A stretch of 64,000 nt of DNA, from the NCBI RefSeq assembly GCF_040702995.1, contig NZ_CP159992.1, positions 1,761,501-1,825,500 on the forward strand, in the 5' to 3' direction. The number at the start of each line of letters is the position of its first letter. Position 1 is the stretch's first letter. Shown here piece by piece: positions 16,375 to 25,656 of this stretch. Origin of the DNA: Paenibacillus sp. AN1007. GTDB taxonomy: Bacteria; Bacillota; Bacilli; Paenibacillales; Paenibacillaceae. The position numbers and the translations under genes are program-made. The notes beneath the pieces are model-generated. The model was not told the origin of the DNA. It did not search any database and saw nothing but the letters and a program-made list of their open reading frames with translations.

Positions 16375-16917
16375 ATGAGCAGTGAGCATGACCAGCACGA
16401 AGCCTCGATTAAACCGCCAAGCAGAATGGAAATGTCGCGCAGGCAGTTTTTGACGTACACGCTTGGTGGAGCTACAGCCTACATGGCCGCCGGTGCAATT
16501 CTTCCTATGGTCCGTTTTGCGGTGGACCCGATTTTGCAGCACAAGGGAGAAGGAACCTCTGTCAAAGTGGCTGAGATCAGCAAAATTACAAATGAACCTC
16601 AAGAATTTACGTTTGAACTGAAACAGCAGGATGGCTGGTATTTGAGTAATGCCTCGTTGGTGGCATGGATTCGCAAGGATGAACAAGGAAAAATTTACGC
16701 ACTTTCACCTATCTGCAAACATCTGGGCTGTACAGTAGGCTGGAACAGTGACAAAAATTATCCGAATGAGTACCATTGCCCATGTCACGGTGCGCACTAT
16801 GACAAGGAAGGGAAGAATCTTGCCGTTGCCCCGAAACCACTGGATGAATACGTGGTTAAGGAGGAACAAGGCTGGGTTTATCTGGGCGAGATTGTTCCGA
16901 ACACCCGAGTGAAATAG
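16375..16917 (+). CDS. qcrA: Menaquinol:cytochrome c reductase, Rieske iron-sulfur subunit
   Basis: 180-residue Rieske subunit of the b6c-type complex. A twin-arginine-like SRRQFLTYTLGGA segment and one membrane helix (about residues 20-45) anchor it. The [2Fe-2S] ligands are in CKHLGC and CPCHGAHYD near residues 119-142. It takes electrons from menaquinol at the outer face of the membrane and passes them to the cytochrome c domain of qcrC. First gene of the operon. Confidence 0.96.
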   Translation: MSSEHDQHEASIKPPSRMEMSRRQFLTYTLGGATAYMAAGAILPMVRFAVDPILQHKGEGTSVKVAEISKITNEPQEFTFELKQQDGWYLSNASLVAWIRKDEQGKIYALSPICKHLGCTVGWNSDKNYPNEYHCPCHGAHYDKEGKNLAVAPKPLDEYVVKEEQGWVYLGEIVPNTRVK

Positions 16918-16932
16918 GAGGCGTGAACGCAG

Positions 16933-17604
16933 ATGTTTAAAAATGTCTATGACTGGATTGATGAGCGTCTTGACATCACGCCAATCTGGCGGGACGTTGC
17001 GGATCATGAAGTGCCAGAGCATGTAAACCCGGCGCATCACTTTTCCGCATTCGTATACTGTTTTGGCGGATTGACGTTTTTTATTACAGTTATTCAGATT
17101 CTGTCAGGCATGTTCCTGACAATGTACTACGTACCGGATATTATTAATGCATACGCAAGTGTAGAGTATTTGCAGACGAAAGTAGCTTTTGGCCAGATTG
17201 TACGCGGTATGCACCATTGGGGAGCCAGTTTGGTTATCGTCATGATGTTCTTACATACGATGCGTGTATTCTTCACAGGCTCTTACAAGGCTCCGCGTGA
17301 AATGAACTGGGTTGTAGGCATGTTGATATTCTTCGTCATGCTGGGTCTGGGTTTGACCGGATATTTGCTCCCTTGGGACAACAAAGCTTATTTCGCAACA
17401 AAAGTAACGCTGGAGATCGCGAACACTGTACCTTGGCTTGGACCGATCATCAAGGAGTTCCTGCAGGGAGGAACGATCGTTGGTGCACAGACACTGACAC
17501 GGTTCTTCGCACTGCATGTCTTCTTCCTCCCTGCGGTGCTGCTGGTGCTGCTGGTCGGACACTTTATTATGATCCGAAGACAGGGCATTTCGGGACCACT
17601 ATAA
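16933..17604 (+). CDS. qcrB: Menaquinol:cytochrome c reductase, cytochrome b6 subunit
   Basis: 223-residue cytochrome b6, with four membrane helices and the b-heme histidines in HHWGASLVIVMMFLHTMRVF and FFALHVFFLPAVLLVLLVGHF. The short split form, with subunit IV in a separate protein, is typical of Firmicutes and chloroplasts rather than mitochondrial cytochrome b. It starts 15 bases after qcrA with an AGGAGGCG ribosome site. Confidence 0.96.
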   Translation: MFKNVYDWIDERLDITPIWRDVADHEVPEHVNPAHHFSAFVYCFGGLTFFITVIQILSGMFLTMYYVPDIINAYASVEYLQTKVAFGQIVRGMHHWGASLVIVMMFLHTMRVFFTGSYKAPREMNWVVGMLIFFVMLGLGLTGYLLPWDNKAYFATKVTLEIANTVPWLGPIIKEFLQGGTIVGAQTLTRFFALHVFFLPAVLLVLLVGHFIMIRRQGISGPL

Positions 17605-17626
17605 ACGAGAGAAGGGAGGAAAGGTA

Positions 17627-18514
17627 ATGGCTCACGGGCACAAGAACAAGGATGAAGAAAAGGTTATCTTTGTCGGTGATTCACGCGTCCGCAAAGGCTC
17701 GGGGTTTATTACTCCGCCGGATTACACCGCATACCCTGGCAAATCGGAAGCATTTATTCCTAACTTTTTGCTGAAGGAATGGATGGTAGGGGTTGTTGTC
17801 CTGGTTGGTATTCTGGTGCTGACCATCTCGGAACCAGCACCTCTCGGGTATCCGGCTAATCCAAGTGCATCGGTTATTCCGATGCCCGACTGGTACTTTC
17901 TTTTTCTGTATCAGTATCTGAAGTATCCTTACGCATCGGGAGACTACGTTCTGCTCGGCGTGCTGGGTGTCAGTGGTGTTGCTTTCGGAGCGCTGCTTCT
18001 GGCCCCCTTCCTGGATACAGGGAAAGAACGTCGTTTTTACAAACGTCCAATTGCATCGTCTTTAATGCTGCTGTCTGTTATTTCGGTGTTCTATCTCACG
18101 AATGTAGCGTGGACACATTACAAACATGAGCTTGAAGCGACAGGACAGAAACCGGAGCATATTCAGCGGGAGGAAGAGGCCCTGGAGAAACATGAACAGG
18201 GACTGCCTACTTCCAACGCGCCAGGTCAGCAGCAGGAAGAGATCGCGATTGTGGACAAAGACGATCCTGCGATGGAAACGTACAAAAAAGCCGGATGTAT
18301 TGGCTGCCACGCAGCTGATATGAAAGGCCAAGGCAATGCGCCTTCTCTCCGGGGTGTTGGCGACAAACACAGCCAGGAAGAGATTGTAACGATTATTAAA
18401 GATGGCTACAATGGTATGCCTCAAATGTATGACAACGCTATAGCCCAAGGGGTTACCGATGAGGAAATCACTCACCTAGCCGAATGGCTTGCGAAACAGA
18501 AGGCAGAACAGTAA
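17627..18514 (+). CDS. qcrC: Menaquinol:cytochrome c reductase, subunit IV fused to cytochrome c
   Basis: 295 residues. The N-terminal two-thirds has membrane helices of the subunit IV type (PDWYFLFLYQYLKYP). After a charged, coiled linker (about residues 175-215) comes a c-type heme domain with C224-I-G-C-H and a likely axial Met in GYNGMPQMYDN. This b/c fusion is the Firmicutes hallmark and removes the need for cytochrome c1. The last gene of the operon, followed by a strong terminator. Confidence 0.95.
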   Translation: MAHGHKNKDEEKVIFVGDSRVRKGSGFITPPDYTAYPGKSEAFIPNFLLKEWMVGVVVLVGILVLTISEPAPLGYPANPSASVIPMPDWYFLFLYQYLKYPYASGDYVLLGVLGVSGVAFGALLLAPFLDTGKERRFYKRPIASSLMLLSVISVFYLTNVAWTHYKHELEATGQKPEHIQREEEALEKHEQGLPTSNAPGQQQEEIAIVDKDDPAMETYKKAGCIGCHAADMKGQGNAPSLRGVGDKHSQEEIVTIIKDGYNGMPQMYDNAIAQGVTDEEITHLAEWLAKQKAEQ

Positions 18515-18527
18515 AATCGAATTAATG

Positions 18528-18561
18528 AAAAAACCTGATCGTTATTCGATCAGGTTTTTTT
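18528..18561 (+). terminator. Terminator after qcrC
   Basis: AAAAAACCTGATCG, loop TTATT, CGATCAGGTTTTTT: a 14-bp stem with A/T tails on both sides, so it works mainly for qcrABC. Confidence 0.92.
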
Positions 18562-18635
18562 GAAGTCTTTTGGAGGAAACACGGTATTCAGCTGCCGGAA
18601 TGGAGATCAATAAAAGAATAGAGAAAGAAGGTGCA

Positions 18636-19268
18636 GTGCACGTGGCTTTATCGTTTTTCTGGAGCAGGGAGTTTCTGACCCATCGGTATTTCCTGTGGCT
18701 TTTGTTCTGGTGTAATGCGCTCGGCACGGTTTATGGCTATATCTGGTATGGCGAGCAGATGAAGCTGACACTGGCACAGCAGCCGGTGTGGCAGATCGTA
18801 TTTGTCCCGGACAGCCCGACAGCGAGCTTGTTTTTTACATTAGCCTTGTTGTGGATACTGTATCCGGTGAAGTCGGCAGTTCTGCGGCGCATCGGGCATG
18901 TTATTCAGGCTCTGGCAGTCGTCACTTCTGTAAAATATGGTGTGTGGGCTGTATCCATTATTTTCGCAGGTTGGGCTCAAGGAGGTGCACAGCATTGGCA
19001 GGATTGGATGCTGATTGCTTCCCACAGTGCGATGGCCATTGAGGCACTGATCTATGTACGTTTCTTTGGCTTCCGCTGGTTGTCGTTGATTGTGGCAGGT
19101 CTCTGGACGCTGCTGAACGATACGATGGATTATACATATGACATTTATCCTTGGCTTCCTGCGGCGCTGTATCAGCATGTACAAGCTGTTCGCAATTTTA
19201 CGTTCACTTTGACCATTGTAAGTATTCTCGCCGCGTGGCTTGCCTTAAGGCAGGCCAAAAGAGCCTGA
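18636..19268 (+). CDS. ypjA: DUF1405 membrane protein
   Basis: DUF1405 protein of about 210 residues with six likely membrane helices (YFLWLLFWCNALGTVYGYIW, SLFFTLALLWILYPV and others). NALGTVYGYIWYG and VPDSPTASLFF are the conserved family segments. In B. subtilis ypjA follows qcrC, as here. The frame is open from 18570, but that TTG lacks a ribosome site. GTG 18636, with GAAAGAAGG before it, gives the usual short N-terminus. Start moderately certain; function unknown. Confidence 0.82.
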   Translation: MHVALSFFWSREFLTHRYFLWLLFWCNALGTVYGYIWYGEQMKLTLAQQPVWQIVFVPDSPTASLFFTLALLWILYPVKSAVLRRIGHVIQALAVVTSVKYGVWAVSIIFAGWAQGGAQHWQDWMLIASHSAMAIEALIYVRFFGFRWLSLIVAGLWTLLNDTMDYTYDIYPWLPAALYQHVQAVRNFTFTLTIVSILAAWLALRQAKRA

Positions 19269-19334
19269 ACGTACTTGCCAGGTTTGTTCTAACCGGACAT
19301 TCCTCACCATACATTGATGATGGGAGGGATGTCC

Positions 19335-20204
19335 ATGAAGAGAACATTCAGGAGTATGACGGGCTGGTTGTCGGTATCACTCATGGCTCTGCTGCTTTGG
19401 ACACATGGTTCGTACCTGGTATCCGCGCAAAGTGATGAATCCAATCCAAATGGTAACCAGGAAGTATCCTCTAATTCCTCGATTGCACAATTAAACGAAG
19501 AAGCGGCTGTATTATACCGTCAAGCGCTCGAAAATAATATGGAGGAGGTACGCGCGAGTATTGTGCGTATCAGTAATAGTCTGGAGCATGTTTCGTTCGA
19601 GGGGAAAACTTCAGTTGAGGGCATTCATGCCTTGTCCGAGACGGTGGTAGAGGTTAAAGAGGCTGCGGCCAAATTCAAAGGCGATAAGCCTTTGCTGCAG
19701 CAGGCCTCGGCCAAACTCAGACTTGCAGCGGACAGTCTGGCCAATCCGGCCAAACCGCTCTGGCTTCAATATTACAAGATCGTGAAGAATGATCTGGATG
19801 CGCTGTCACTGGCAGCGAATCAGAACGAGACGGCAGCGGTTCTGGCTAATCGTTACAGCGTTCTTGAGGATCACTACGAAACGATCCGTCCCGCAGCGAT
19901 GATTCGTCTTGAACCGTATCAGATTGCACAGATCGATGCGTGGTTATCCCATCTTAAAGGACTGACACAAGCCAAGCAGTCTGATACTTCGCAGATTCGG
20001 AGCATGGCCGCTCATGGAGAAGAATTGGTAAACGGATTGTTTGGACGTGAGAAGGACGAGAGTGCCTTTGTGCCTTTTGTACAGGGTGCCGACCGCCGGG
20101 CAGCCGGCCTGGTCATCAGTTCAGCTATCGCTGCGGCACTTTGTTATGCGGGATACCGCAAATATCGTGCACAGCAGCAGGATATCTTTACATATCGCCG
20201 TTAG
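19335..20204 (+). CDS. ypjB: Sporulation protein YpjB
   Basis: 289 residues with an N-terminal signal or anchor helix (WLSVSLMALLLWTHGSYLVSA), an outer helical domain and a C-terminal membrane helix (VISSAIAAALCYAGYRKY) with a basic tail. The B. subtilis orthologue is a sporulation-linked membrane protein of unknown mechanism. ATG 19335 is chosen because the GGGAGGG ribosome site lies 8 bases upstream; ATGs at 19314-19329 are too close or upstream of it. It directly follows ypjA, as in Bacillus. Confidence 0.85.
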   Translation: MKRTFRSMTGWLSVSLMALLLWTHGSYLVSAQSDESNPNGNQEVSSNSSIAQLNEEAAVLYRQALENNMEEVRASIVRISNSLEHVSFEGKTSVEGIHALSETVVEVKEAAAKFKGDKPLLQQASAKLRLAADSLANPAKPLWLQYYKIVKNDLDALSLAANQNETAAVLANRYSVLEDHYETIRPAAMIRLEPYQIAQIDAWLSHLKGLTQAKQSDTSQIRSMAAHGEELVNGLFGREKDESAFVPFVQGADRRAAGLVISSAIAAALCYAGYRKYRAQQQDIFTYRR

Positions 20205-20236
20205 TGAACCTGCTTCCTAATCATTTATCAGAAAAT

Positions 20237-20296
20237 AAAAAAACCTCCTGCCGCAGCAGGCCAATCTCCTGGCTGTTAGAACGGAAGAGGTTTTTT
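20237..20296. terminator. Bidirectional terminator between ypjB and the YitT gene
   Basis: AAAAAACCTC (20238-20247) pairs with GAGGTTTTTT (20287-20296) around an inner hairpin CCTGC-CGCA-GCAGG. T/A tails on both strands suit the two convergent genes. Confidence 0.85.
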
Positions 20297-20319
20297 GTAT
20301 TCCCTAAAGGTTAATGAAG

Positions 20320-21189
20320 TTAGCTTTCTTTGAAGCCTTCTCCATGCACATCATGCACGTCACTGATAATGACAAAAGCTCTCGGGTCGATGGAACGAAC
20401 AATCGTCTGCAGTCTGCGGAATTCCTGTCTGGAAATAACACAGTAGGCCATATGTTTGGCTTGTTTTGAGTATGCGCCAATGGCCGGAATAAGTGTTACT
20501 CCGCGATCCATGTCTTTGGTAATCTGTTCTGCAATCTGGGGAGCGTGGTCGCTGATAATCATAAACGCGCGAGCGGAATACGCCCCTTCCTGAATGAAGT
20601 CAATCACTTTTGAGGCGATAAACACGGCAACTAACGTATACAGAATTTTTTCCTTAGGAATGTAGATGAGTGACAGTCCAATGATGACAAAATCGATGCC
20701 CAGCAGCACACGACCCATACTCCATCCATATTTTCGGTTCAGAATCCGGGCGATAATGTCAGATCCGCCGGTTGTCCCGCCCCAGCGAAAAACAATGCCT
20801 AGGCCGGCTCCCAAGGTAACTCCTGCATATAAGGCAGCTAAGAGCAGATCGTTCTCGGTATGTAACGGTTCAATCCAGCCCCGATGAATCAACTTCTCGA
20901 ACAGCCAGAGGAAAGCAGTCAGAGCCCCGATTCCGATTCCGGTATACACCATTTGTCTACTGCCAAGCACCTTAAGACCGATGAGAAACAGCGGAACGTT
21001 TAAAATCAGAGTGGTCAGTGATGGGGAAACACCGAAGGCGTAGTTAATCAGCACAGTAACTCCGGTAAGTCCGCCCTCCATCAGCTGATTGGGGATAATA
21101 AAATAAAGCAGCCCGAAAGCATACAAGGCTGTACCCAGCAAAATGGGCAGTACAAGCTTTAATTGAACCCACGTTTTGGCAGTACTCAT
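20320..21189 (-). CDS. YitT family membrane protein
   Basis: 289-residue DUF161/DUF2179 protein. The first 210 residues have five to six membrane helices (GTALYAFGLLYFIIPNQLMEGG, VLLGIDFVIIGLSLIYI). The last 80 residues form the soluble DUF2179 domain (YSARAFMIISDHAPQIAEQI, VSRQEFRRLQTIVRSID-like). Some YitT paralogues in Bacillus are sporulation or transport-linked, but the substrate is unknown. ATG 21189, with GAGAGGG just upstream, is preferred over the in-frame ATG at 21228. It is the only minus-strand gene in the first 46 kb. Confidence 0.88.
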   Translation of the reverse strand: MSTAKTWVQLKLVLPILLGTALYAFGLLYFIIPNQLMEGGLTGVTVLINYAFGVSPSLTTLILNVPLFLIGLKVLGSRQMVYTGIGIGALTAFLWLFEKLIHRGWIEPLHTENDLLLAALYAGVTLGAGLGIVFRWGGTTGGSDIIARILNRKYGWSMGRVLLGIDFVIIGLSLIYIPKEKILYTLVAVFIASKVIDFIQEGAYSARAFMIISDHAPQIAEQITKDMDRGVTLIPAIGAYSKQAKHMAYCVISRQEFRRLQTIVRSIDPRAFVIISDVHDVHGEGFKES

Positions 21190-21386
21190 AGGATCCCTCT
21201 CTATACTTGAATTAGAATGGGGAAGCAATCATTCCCATCTTAGTATACCTGTTTCTATATCCTTTAAAAACGGATTTGTGCCAGACATTAAAAATGATTT
21301 GTGCAGGATTCTGGTGGAAGTGAGCCTCAATAACTGATATTATTAGGAACAAACACGACATCAGAATAGAAGGAGAACCTGCTCTC

Positions 21387-21716
21387 ATGGAGAAAAGTCT
21401 GGCAGAAATGCAGCGTGAGGTTGACCTCTATATTTCCCAGTTCAAAGAGGGATACTTCAGTCCTCTGGCCATGCTGGCCCGGATGTCTGAAGAGGTTGGA
21501 GAACTTGCCCGTGAAGTGAATCACGAGTTCGGAGAGAAACCGAAGAAAGCTTCCGAAGCTGCCAATTCTATTGAACTTGAACTTGGAGATATTTTATTTA
21601 TCACCATATGTTTTGCAAACTCGCTTGGTATTGATTTGGCTGAGGCACATGACAAAGTCATGCATAAATTTAATACCCGAGACGCAAATCGGTGGACTCC
21701 AAAAAACACCGATTAG
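21387..21716 (+). CDS. ypjD: MazG-like nucleotide pyrophosphohydrolase
   Basis: 109-residue all-alpha NTP pyrophosphohydrolase of the YpjD type. The metal-binding E-x-x-E and E-x-x-D residues are in SEEVGELAREVNHEFGEKPK and IELELGDILFITICFANSLG. The C-terminal HKFNTRDANRW is conserved in this group. It probably removes non-canonical nucleotides. It sits next to the dapB block as in B. subtilis, with an AGAAGGAG ribosome site upstream of ATG. Confidence 0.92.
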   Translation: MEKSLAEMQREVDLYISQFKEGYFSPLAMLARMSEEVGELAREVNHEFGEKPKKASEAANSIELELGDILFITICFANSLGIDLAEAHDKVMHKFNTRDANRWTPKNTD

Positions 21717-21766
21717 GCGTAGATTACATATGCTGTACCATCACCCGCACGGGGAGGGTCAGCTTG

Positions 21767-22291
21767 ATGATGAAACCGGAAGATTATATGCAGCAGGCTT
21801 ATCGCTGTATATTACAAAATGATTTTGAGCAGGCCATTCGCTGGTTCGAAGCGGCCATCCATGCTCACCCGGAACATGCCGAATTGTACTATCGCTGTTC
21901 CATTACACATGCACGAAGCAAACATCTGCTTCCTGCGCTGGAATATGCTCGCAAGGCGGTGGAATTGTCCGAGGGCGCCGAAGAATACGTGCTGCATATG
22001 CAGACACTTGAGGCGAAGCAGCTGACGATCAAAGCTAAGATGCTGCTTGAACAGACCGTTCAAACAAACACCAAGCCCGTTGTCGAAGCTTCTCTTCTTC
22101 TCAAAGAAGCTGTTAGGCTGGACCCGCTGTCTGTGGAAGCCCATGTCATGCTGGCGCTGGCATACAGTGATCTGAATGAATACGAAAGTGCTCTGCAGAC
22201 ACTACAGGATGCAATCCTGCTTGATCCGCAGAATGGGCAGCTGTATCAGATGTTACAGGAAACGAAGCAGCGTATGAAATCCATGCAGTAA
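21767..22291 (+). CDS. Tetratricopeptide-repeat protein
   Basis: 174 residues of TPR-type helical repeats: QAYRCILQNDFEQAIRWFEA, HAELYYRCSITHARSKHLLP, EAHVMLALAYSDLNEYESAL and LQDAILLDPQNGQLYQML. Likely a protein-binding scaffold; partner unknown. ATG 21767 has GGAGGG eight bases upstream. The frame is open back into ypjD, but translation there is unlikely. It may be co-transcribed with ypjD. Confidence 0.8.
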   Translation: MMKPEDYMQQAYRCILQNDFEQAIRWFEAAIHAHPEHAELYYRCSITHARSKHLLPALEYARKAVELSEGAEEYVLHMQTLEAKQLTIKAKMLLEQTVQTNTKPVVEASLLLKEAVRLDPLSVEAHVMLALAYSDLNEYESALQTLQDAILLDPQNGQLYQMLQETKQRMKSMQ

Positions 22292-22380
22292 GTAATCATT
22301 ACAGTTAAACAGTGAACTGAATGAAAAAGCTGGGTTAATACGATTTAGATGATCTAACAAGTGAAGGAGATGCAGCCAAG

Positions 22381-23184
22381 ATGAGTGAAGTGATAAGAGT
22401 TGCCGTGATCGGAGCGGCTGGCCGGATGGGCCGTGAAGTGGTGAAGCTGGTACTGCAGGATCCGGATTTGGAGCTTGCCGCCGCTGTCAACCGCTCCGGA
22501 GCAGGCACAGATGCTGGAACACTGGTAGGTTTACCTGAGTGTGGTGTGTTGGTAACAGACGATATCGAGATGGCTTTTGCCGAAACCAAGCCGCAGGTCA
22601 TGGTTGATTTTACAGTGCCGCAGTTTGCCTTTGCTCATACAGAGATTGCAATCCGCCATGGCGTAAGACCTGTCATGGGTGTTACCGGCTTTACGCCGGA
22701 GCAGATCGAACAGTTGGACAAGCAGTGCCAGGAGAAAGGCATTGGCGGACTAATTGCACCTAACTTCTCCATAGGAGCAATCCTGATGATGCGTTTTGCA
22801 GCACAGGCTGCCAAACATATGCCTAACGTGGAAATTATTGAATATCACGGCGATCAGAAGCTGGATGCACCATCAGGAACGGCGATCAAAACAGCGGAAC
22901 TGATTGCAGCTAATCGTGAGGAGATTCGTCAAGGCAATCCGAATGAAGAAGAGACAATTGAGGGAGCACGCGGTGGATACTACAATGGCTTCCGCATTCA
23001 CTCCGTACGTTTGCCAGGTGTATTCGCACAGCAGGAAGTGGTATTCGGTGATTATGGACAATCGCTGAAGATTCGTCATGATTCCTACGAGCGTGCTGGT
23101 TATATGCCAGGAGTCAAGATTGGTGTACAAAAGGTAATGGAATATACAGGACTCGTATACGGCTTTGACCACTTTATCGACTAA
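22381..23184 (+). CDS. dapB: 4-hydroxy-tetrahydrodipicolinate reductase
   Basis: 267-residue DapB for lysine, peptidoglycan diaminopimelate and spore dipicolinate. The NAD(P) loop VIGAAGRMGREVVKL, the cap segment IIEYHGDQKLDAPSGTA with the catalytic His-x-x-x-Lys, and the C-terminal GVQKVMEYTGLVYG are present. Upstream GAAGGAGATG supports ATG 22381. First of the dapB-mgsA-bshB1-bshA-cca-birA block conserved in Bacillales. Confidence 0.96.
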   Translation: MSEVIRVAVIGAAGRMGREVVKLVLQDPDLELAAAVNRSGAGTDAGTLVGLPECGVLVTDDIEMAFAETKPQVMVDFTVPQFAFAHTEIAIRHGVRPVMGVTGFTPEQIEQLDKQCQEKGIGGLIAPNFSIGAILMMRFAAQAAKHMPNVEIIEYHGDQKLDAPSGTAIKTAELIAANREEIRQGNPNEEETIEGARGGYYNGFRIHSVRLPGVFAQQEVVFGDYGQSLKIRHDSYERAGYMPGVKIGVQKVMEYTGLVYGFDHFID

Positions 23185-23202
23185 AGGAGATTGAAGATTG
23201 TC

Positions 23203-23643
23203 ATGTTGAAAATCGCATTTATTGCCCATGATCGTAAAAAAGAAGAAATGGTAAACTTTGTTACCGCTTATGAGCCTGTGTTTACAGATCATCAATTGTA
23301 TTCGACAGGTACAACAGGTCTTCGTATTATGGAAGGCACATCCCTGCAGATTCATCGTTTCGAATCGGGGCCGCTTGGAGGCGACCAGCAGATCGGTGCT
23401 TTGGTAGCGCAAAACGAGATGGACCTGATCATTTTCCTGCGTGACCCGCTGATGGCACAGCCGCATGAGCCTGACATCAATGCGCTGCTTCGTCTATGTG
23501 ACGTTCAGGGGATTCCGCTTGCGACTAATATTGCAACCGCCGAGATTTTAGTTAAAGCGCTGGATCGCGGTGACTTTGCTTGGAGAGAACTGGTACATAA
23601 GTACAAGCCGGAGGCAGGAATGAATACGGGTGACTCACAATGA
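23203..23643 (+). CDS. mgsA: Methylglyoxal synthase
   Basis: 146 residues. Converts dihydroxyacetone phosphate to methylglyoxal, a bypass of lower glycolysis when phosphate is short. [33 protein letters not shown] and [14 protein letters not shown] are the substrate phosphate and catalytic Asp/His segments. The frame is open from TTG 23191, but that codon is one base after AAGGAG. ATG 23203 gives the canonical N-terminus. Overlaps bshB1 by four bases. Confidence 0.95.
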   Translation: MLKIAFIAHDRKKEEMVNFVTAYEPVFTDHQLYSTGTTGLRIMEGTSLQIHRFESGPLGGDQQIGALVAQNEMDLIIFLRDPLMAQPHEPDINALLRLCDVQGIPLATNIATAEILVKALDRGDFAWRELVHKYKPEAGMNTGDSQ

Positions 23644-24329
23644 GCCTGGATATTCTCATCTTCGGTGCACATGCAGATGACGCCGAGATTGGAATGGCTG
23701 GAACGATTGCAAAACATACAGCTGCCGGATTCAAGGTAGGCGTATGTGACCTGACTCGTGCGGAGATGTCTTCCAACGGCACCGTGGAGCGCAGAACCGA
23801 GGAAGCGGAGCAAGCCTCACGCGTCCTCGGTCTTTCGTGTCGGACCAATCTCGGGCTGCCTGACCGTGGACTCCATATTACACCGGAACAAGTACAAGCA
23901 GTTACAGCGGAAATACGCAGGCATGCACCGCACATCGTTTTTGCACCTTATTGGGAGGATCGGCATCCCGATCATATCATGTGCAGTAAACTTGTGCAGG
24001 AGGCTGTATTTAATGCGAAGCTTCGGAATTATATGCCGGACATGCCTGCTGTGCAGGTGAAGCAGATGTATTTTTATTTTATTAACGATATCGGTCCTAC
24101 GGATTTGATTGTGGATATTACGGAACACTACGAACAGAAAGAAGCGTCGCTGCGCTGCTACCGATCCCAATTTGAACAGGGCGAAGGGATCGTTTCAACT
24201 CCGCTGAATCAGGGTTACATTGAGCGGGTGAGGGCACGTGATTCCCTGCTAGGACAGCGCAGTCTTATTCCATATGCGGAAGGCTTTGCGACGGTAACAC
24301 CTTATGTGGTGAAGCAGTTTGGCGTCTAA
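23640..24329 (+). CDS. bshB1: Bacillithiol biosynthesis deacetylase BshB1
   Basis: 229-residue zinc deacetylase of the PIG-L/LmbE fold. AHADDAEIG near residue 11 gives the A-H-x-D-D metal ligands, and DRHPDHIM supplies the third His. It removes acetyl from GlcNAc-malate in bacillithiol synthesis. [12 protein letters not shown] is typical of the BshB1 branch. ATG overlaps the mgsA stop (ATGA). bshA follows, completing two of the three steps. Confidence 0.95.
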   Translation: MSLDILIFGAHADDAEIGMAGTIAKHTAAGFKVGVCDLTRAEMSSNGTVERRTEEAEQASRVLGLSCRTNLGLPDRGLHITPEQVQAVTAEIRRHAPHIVFAPYWEDRHPDHIMCSKLVQEAVFNAKLRNYMPDMPAVQVKQMYFYFINDIGPTDLIVDITEHYEQKEASLRCYRSQFEQGEGIVSTPLNQGYIERVRARDSLLGQRSLIPYAEGFATVTPYVVKQFGV

Positions 24330-24457
24330 ACTAAATAAGTATCGGTATATATAGATGGAACAATGACTTTACACTTCAACGAATCATGCCAACTATCAAT
24401 TTCCGCTGCATGATATCAACCTGCACATTGCGGGAGATCAAAGGAGCGTCCAACCGG

Positions 24458-25618
24458 ATGGATCGTAAGCTAAAAATCGGAATTACCTGTTATCCGTCCC
24501 TCGGAGGATCTGGGGTTGTTGCAACGGAACTCGGCAAATTGCTGGCCGAACAGGGGCATCAGGTTCATTTTATTGCGAACAGTATTCCTTTCAGATTAGG
24601 AAAATTTCAGAAAAATATTTTTTATCATGAAGTCGAGGTTAATGATTACTACGTGTTCCGTTATCCTCCGTATGACTTGTCTTTGGCGACCAAGATGGCA
24701 CAGGTGGCGAAAGCACAGCAGCTTGACCTGCTTCATGTACATTACGCGGTACCCCATGCAGTGTGTGCTTTTCTAGCCAAACAGATGGTCGGGGACAACC
24801 TTAAAGTGGTGACAACGCTCCACGGAACAGATATTACGGTACTGGCTCAGGATGAATCTTTGAAAGACTTGATTCGGCTCGCAATCAATGAAAGCGATGC
24901 GGTTACCGCTGTGTCCCAGGATTTGATTCGTGAAACGGTCGAACTGCTGGACATCCAGCGTCCGATCGATCTGACCTACAACTTTATAGATAAACGTGTG
25001 TATTATCCAAGAGATGCGGTAAGTCTGCGTCGGGATATAGCTGCTCCTCATGAAAAGATACTTATGCATATTTCCAACTTTCGACCGGTCAAACGGACGC
25101 AGGATGTAGTGGAAGTATTTCGTCAGGTTCAGGAAAAAGTGCCTGCGAAGCTGCTGTTTGTGGGTGAGGGCCCTGATCTGCCCAAGATTCAATGTAAAAT
25201 CAAAGAGCTGGGCTTGGATGACAAGGTTCATTTCCTCGGCAGACAGGATGATATCGCGCAGGTAATATCGATGGCCGACATCCTGATGCTGCCGTCAGAG
25301 AAAGAAAGCTTTGGTCTTGTTGCACTTGAGGCGATGGCTTGTGGTGTACCGACGATCGGTTCTGAGGCTGGCGGAATTCCCGAGCTTGTTATACATGGGA
25401 AAACAGGGTTCCTCTCGCCAATCGGCGATACCGCGTCCATGGCTGAGAACGCGATTCGTCTGCTGACCGACGAAAAATTGACTGCGGATATTCGGGAAGC
25501 TTGTCTTCAGCGTGCACATCATGATTTCTGTAATGACTCCATCCGCCTGAAATACGAACAGATATATTATCGTGTCCTTGGAAGAGAAATCCCTAGTCTG
25601 AATCCGGTGTGCGGTTAA
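24458..25618 (+). CDS. bshA: N-acetyl-alpha-D-glucosaminyl L-malate synthase BshA
   Basis: 386-residue GT-B glycosyltransferase (family 4) that joins UDP-GlcNAc and L-malate, the first bacillithiol step. ITCYPSLGGSGVVATELG is the acceptor-side loop. FGLVALEAMACGVPTIGSEA carries the donor-binding EX7E motif. The frame is open to 24386, but ATG 24458 follows AAAGGAG and gives the known N-terminus. Confidence 0.95.
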   Translation: MDRKLKIGITCYPSLGGSGVVATELGKLLAEQGHQVHFIANSIPFRLGKFQKNIFYHEVEVNDYYVFRYPPYDLSLATKMAQVAKAQQLDLLHVHYAVPHAVCAFLAKQMVGDNLKVVTTLHGTDITVLAQDESLKDLIRLAINESDAVTAVSQDLIRETVELLDIQRPIDLTYNFIDKRVYYPRDAVSLRRDIAAPHEKILMHISNFRPVKRTQDVVEVFRQVQEKVPAKLLFVGEGPDLPKIQCKIKELGLDDKVHFLGRQDDIAQVISMADILMLPSEKESFGLVALEAMACGVPTIGSEAGGIPELVIHGKTGFLSPIGDTASMAENAIRLLTDEKLTADIREACLQRAHHDFCNDSIRLKYEQIYYRVLGREIPSLNPVCG

Positions 25619-25656
25619 AGTTGGGGGACCACAACAGGCAGGAAAAGAGGTGAGAT